The notes below the pieces were generated by a model that was given only the letters and a program-made list of their open reading frames with translations, searched no databases and was not told the origin of the DNA. From Thermococcus sp. (GTDB taxonomy: Archaea; Methanobacteriota_B; Thermococci; Thermococcales; Thermococcaceae): a stretch of DNA of 64,000 nt. The number at the start of each line of letters is the position of its first letter. The stretch's first letter is position 1. Of this stretch, positions 62,215-64,000 are shown in pieces. A program made the translations under genes and the position numbers. The DNA lies in contig NZ_JALUFF010000027.1 in the NCBI RefSeq assembly GCF_027052235.1, forward strand, positions 104,408 to 168,407. Reading direction: 5' to 3'.

Positions 62215-62964
62215 ATGGGCGATAAAATCCGCGTGACCCTTGTCAACTATACAAGAAAACCGCTTGAAACTGTCACATGGTCAGCACTGATAAGCTATTG
62301 GGAGGGCTGGAAAACTGAGGCCTTCGAGCGGATGACCATGAACGACGTTGAAATGCACCTCCCGAAGGTTCTCGGCTACGGCCACGAGTCGATCCTTGAG
62401 CACGCAGTCCTTACCTTTGCCATTGAGGGATGTTCTCGCGCGTGTTCGCACCAACTCGTCAGACACAGGCTCGCAAGCTATACCCAGCAGTCACAGCGTT
62501 ACATAAAATTGAACCCAAGTGATGTTGAGGAAACCTTTGTAATCCCCGAGAGCGTCAAAGAAAAGCCCGAACTCTACGAAAAGTGGAAAAAGCTCATGCG
62601 GGAAGCCATTGAACTCTACGAGGAAAGCTACAGCGCGGGGATTCACCAGGAGGATGCGCGCTTCATCCTGCCTCAGGCTGTGAGGACGAAGATAGTTGTC
62701 ACGATGAACCTCCGCGAGCTGAAGCACTTCCTCGGGCTGAGGGCCTGCGAGAGGGCGCAGTGGGAGATAAGGGAAGTTGCATGGAAGATGCTGGAGGAGA
62801 TAGCGAAGAACGAAGAGCTTAGGCCGATAATAAAGTGGGCGAAGCTCGGGCCGAGATGCATTCAGCTCGGCTACTGTCCCGAGGGCGAGCTCATGCCAAA
62901 GGGTTGCTGGAAGAGGACGAGGGAGAAGTGGAAGGCTTTACTCGGTTCTAAACCTGAGGTTTAA
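62215..62964 (+). CDS. thyX: Flavin-dependent thymidylate synthase ThyX
   Basis: Makes dTMP from dUMP using FAD, NADPH and a methylene-carrying folate-type cofactor. The 249-residue protein has LGYGHESILEHAVLTFAIEGCSRACSHQLVRHRLASYTQQSQRY, containing the RHRxxSxxxxSxR signature. The C-terminal LRELKHFLGLRACERAQWEIREVAWKML follows. The ATG at 62215 follows GCGGTGGGGAAA. The methyl donor may be a methanopterin-type cofactor since RFAP synthase is encoded in the same window. Confidence 0.95.
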   Translation: MGDKIRVTLVNYTRKPLETVTWSALISYWEGWKTEAFERMTMNDVEMHLPKVLGYGHESILEHAVLTFAIEGCSRACSHQLVRHRLASYTQQSQRYIKLNPSDVEETFVIPESVKEKPELYEKWKKLMREAIELYEESYSAGIHQEDARFILPQAVRTKIVVTMNLRELKHFLGLRACERAQWEIREVAWKMLEEIAKNEELRPIIKWAKLGPRCIQLGYCPEGELMPKGCWKRTREKWKALLGSKPEV

Positions 62965-62977
62965 GAAACCCTTTTTT
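62958..62977 (+). terminator. Hairpin and U-tract after thyX
   Basis: GGTTT-AAG-AAACC followed by C and six T overlaps the thyX stop codon. The short stem plus U6 tract suits an intrinsic terminator. Confidence 0.5.
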
Positions 62978-63010
62978 ACGGCTTTTCTCTAGATGAAGCG
63001 GTGAGGGAAA

Positions 63011-63697
63011 GTGAAAACGAAAAGCTGGGAAGTTGAAGTTTCCGCTGACTGGGAGACGCTCAGATTAATCCTCAGCGACCCCAAAAAGACCCTGCCCTTC
63101 TTCCCGTACTTCGAGGAGCTGAGAGGTGAGAGGGTTCGCTTCAAGGTGCCGAGGTTTATCTTCAACTTCGGCTACGAGTTCGAGCTTGACGTCGGCTTTG
63201 GTGAAAGGGAAGCGATATACACCTTCAGGGGGGAGCGAGGTATTCTCACCGTTACCTTCAAGATGGCTGGGGGGAAGCTCAGGGTAACGGCCAGCTGGGC
63301 GGGCTTTGGAGAGGCCATAATGGGGAAGCCGCTGGAGAACTTTGCCAAGGGAATAGCGACGGCAATCGGGGAGTTCTGCGCCTCGATGAAGTGCCCCGGT
63401 GTGAAGATTGAAGGGGAAAGCGGGCAAGTTGAGCACATAACCCCTGAAACAGCTCCTGCGTTTCTCAAGAGGCTCGCCGTCGAGCTGGGGACGGATTTCG
63501 TCGTTGAGGGGAGAGCCGAGGACGGCACTTATCTCTCGGCAAGAATAGAGAAGGGGAGGCTGAAGAGCCTCAAGGTGAAGACGGATAAGGGGGAGTCGGT
63601 TATAGAGGCCGACCTCCCGGTGGTGGAGCTCGGGAGCGAGCTCTTCGAGGGACTGCCCCTCAACAAAAAGTTCACAGTGAAGGCGGAGAAGCTTTAG
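63011..63697 (+). CDS. DUF3211-family protein
   Basis: A 228-residue protein of the DUF3211 group with a START/Bet v1-like N-terminal half (WEVEVSADWETLRLILSDPKKTLPFFPYFEEL; FELDVGFGEREAIYTFRG), which could hold a hydrophobic ligand. The C-terminal half (HITPETAPAFLKRLAVELG onward) is beta-rich. Function is unknown. It begins with GTG after GGTGAGGGAAA, 46 bp after thyX and behind its putative terminator. Confidence 0.82.
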   Translation: MKTKSWEVEVSADWETLRLILSDPKKTLPFFPYFEELRGERVRFKVPRFIFNFGYEFELDVGFGEREAIYTFRGERGILTVTFKMAGGKLRVTASWAGFGEAIMGKPLENFAKGIATAIGEFCASMKCPGVKIEGESGQVEHITPETAPAFLKRLAVELGTDFVVEGRAEDGTYLSARIEKGRLKSLKVKTDKGESVIEADLPVVELGSELFEGLPLNKKFTVKAEKL

Positions 63698-63800
63698 GGT
63701 TTTTATCTCCTCTTCCCCCTTTTCCAAATATTGCCTGTTTTGTAGAACAAGAACCAGCGAAAATCGACTATACTCGCCTTCCTTCTCAACACCCGAAAAC

Positions 63801-63843
63801 TTTATAAACTCTGCATGCATATGTAATATTAGAATTACATATG
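63801..63843 (+). promoter_or_regulatory. TATA box and perfect inverted-repeat operator of the last gene
   Basis: TTTATAAA at 63801-63808 with CGAAAAC before it is a strong BRE/TATA. CATATGTAAT (63818-63827) and ATTACATATG (63834-63843) form a perfect 10-bp inverted repeat with a 6-bp spacer centred at about 63830. That is just where transcription should begin, and it ends where the GGAGAGGTG ribosome site begins. A dimeric repressor site is likely. Confidence 0.65.
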
Positions 63844-63858
63844 GAGAGGTGAAGACAC

Positions 63859-64000
63859 ATGAGGAAAAAATTGGTAGGGTTTGGATTGCTGGTGCTGGGC
63901 CTCTTTGGCCTGGTGCTCGGAGGGGCCGCTGCCTATATGGGCACCCCCGGCCCCAACCCAGCTGTAGAAGAAACCGCCCAGAAGGGCTACGCGGACTACT
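63859..64000 (+). CDS. Partial CDS, secreted or membrane-anchored protein
   Basis: The first 47 codons of a gene leaving the right edge. The N-terminus MRKKLVGFGLLVLGLFGLVL followed by GGAAAYMG is a classic signal peptide or anchor, then a Pro/Gly-rich and polar segment (TPGPNPAVEETAQKGYADY). The ATG follows GGAGAGGTGAAGACAC. The mature part is outside the window, so no family can be assigned. The operator at its transcription start shows that it is specifically regulated. Confidence 0.7.
   Translation, partial: MRKKLVGFGLLVLGLFGLVLGGAAAYMGTPGPNPAVEETAQKGYADY

Overview
The window is archaeal and almost certainly from a Thermococcus (Thermococcales, hyperthermophilic Euryarchaeota). Genes are tightly packed on both strands, start with GGTG-type Shine-Dalgarno motifs, and overlap by ATGA/GTGA/TTGA junctions. 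Archaeal markers include Hjc resolvase, Csl4, RNA polymerase Rpo11 and Rpo4, aIF5A, GatD/GatE, endonuclease Q, AGOG glycosylase, Nep1, Pus10, an XPB-type helicase, HMG-CoA reductase and a TET aminopeptidase. I found no rRNA, tRNA, CRISPR array or insertion sequence, and no gene-free stretch longer than about 250 bases.

Layout. 1-9.2 kb: TET peptidase, a secreted NEW3-like protein with Hjc, gamma carbonic anhydrase-like protein and cis-prenyltransferase, a C2H2-finger protein, ThrRS, then the csl4-DUF2067-rpo11-RNase III-fold operon. 9.2-19.6 kb: sugar isomerase-like protein, SppA protease, an AI-2E-type permease, a pterin/folate pair (DHPS-like and RFAP synthase) with AGOG, a UbiD-family decarboxylase, XPB helicase and TruA. 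19.5-24.8 kb: a 31-codon ORF, pheS-DUF2283-pheT, a frameshifted RelB/RelE-type toxin-antitoxin pair, and threonine dehydrogenase. 24.9-35.2 kb: MinD-like ATPase and HMG-CoA reductase, two small membrane proteins, a regulator with gatD-gatE, Pus10, L21e-Rpo4, DUF655-RsmA. 35.2-43.7 kb: a radical SAM/HhH protein, the S-layer locus, an internally duplicated protein with AmrS, deacetylase and glycosyltransferase. 43.7-52.3 kb: ThiL with an AAA ATPase preceded by three palindromic repeats, EndoQ with a ClC channel, a CBS protein with an antiporter, and an agmatinase-family ureohydrolase. 52.3-64 kb: universal stress proteins around an ArsB/NhaD-like permease, aIF5A, an NSS-like transporter, Nep1, saccharopine dehydrogenase-like protein, a phosphoesterase, tRNA m5C methyltransferase, ArgF, ThyX, DUF3211 and the start of a secreted protein.

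Some pathways recur across separate operons. Isoprenoid synthesis is represented by HMG-CoA reductase, a UbiD homologue that may be the anhydromevalonate phosphate decarboxylase, and cis-prenyltransferase. C1-carrier use is represented by RFAP synthase, the DHPS-like protein and ThyX. DNA repair is represented by Hjc, AGOG, EndoQ and XPB. Polyamine-to-hypusine supply may link the ureohydrolase and aIF5A.

The least explained signals are the three 33-bp-spaced TTGCC-N10-GGCAA palindromes in front of the AAA ATPase (45868-45953), the two opposite single-base frameshifts at A-tracts in the toxin-antitoxin pair (23111-23624), a perfect 10-bp inverted repeat at the expected transcription start of the last gene (63818-63843), a 12-bp direct repeat next to a TATA box (15210-15239), and a 31-codon ORF with a strong ribosome binding site (19494-19589).
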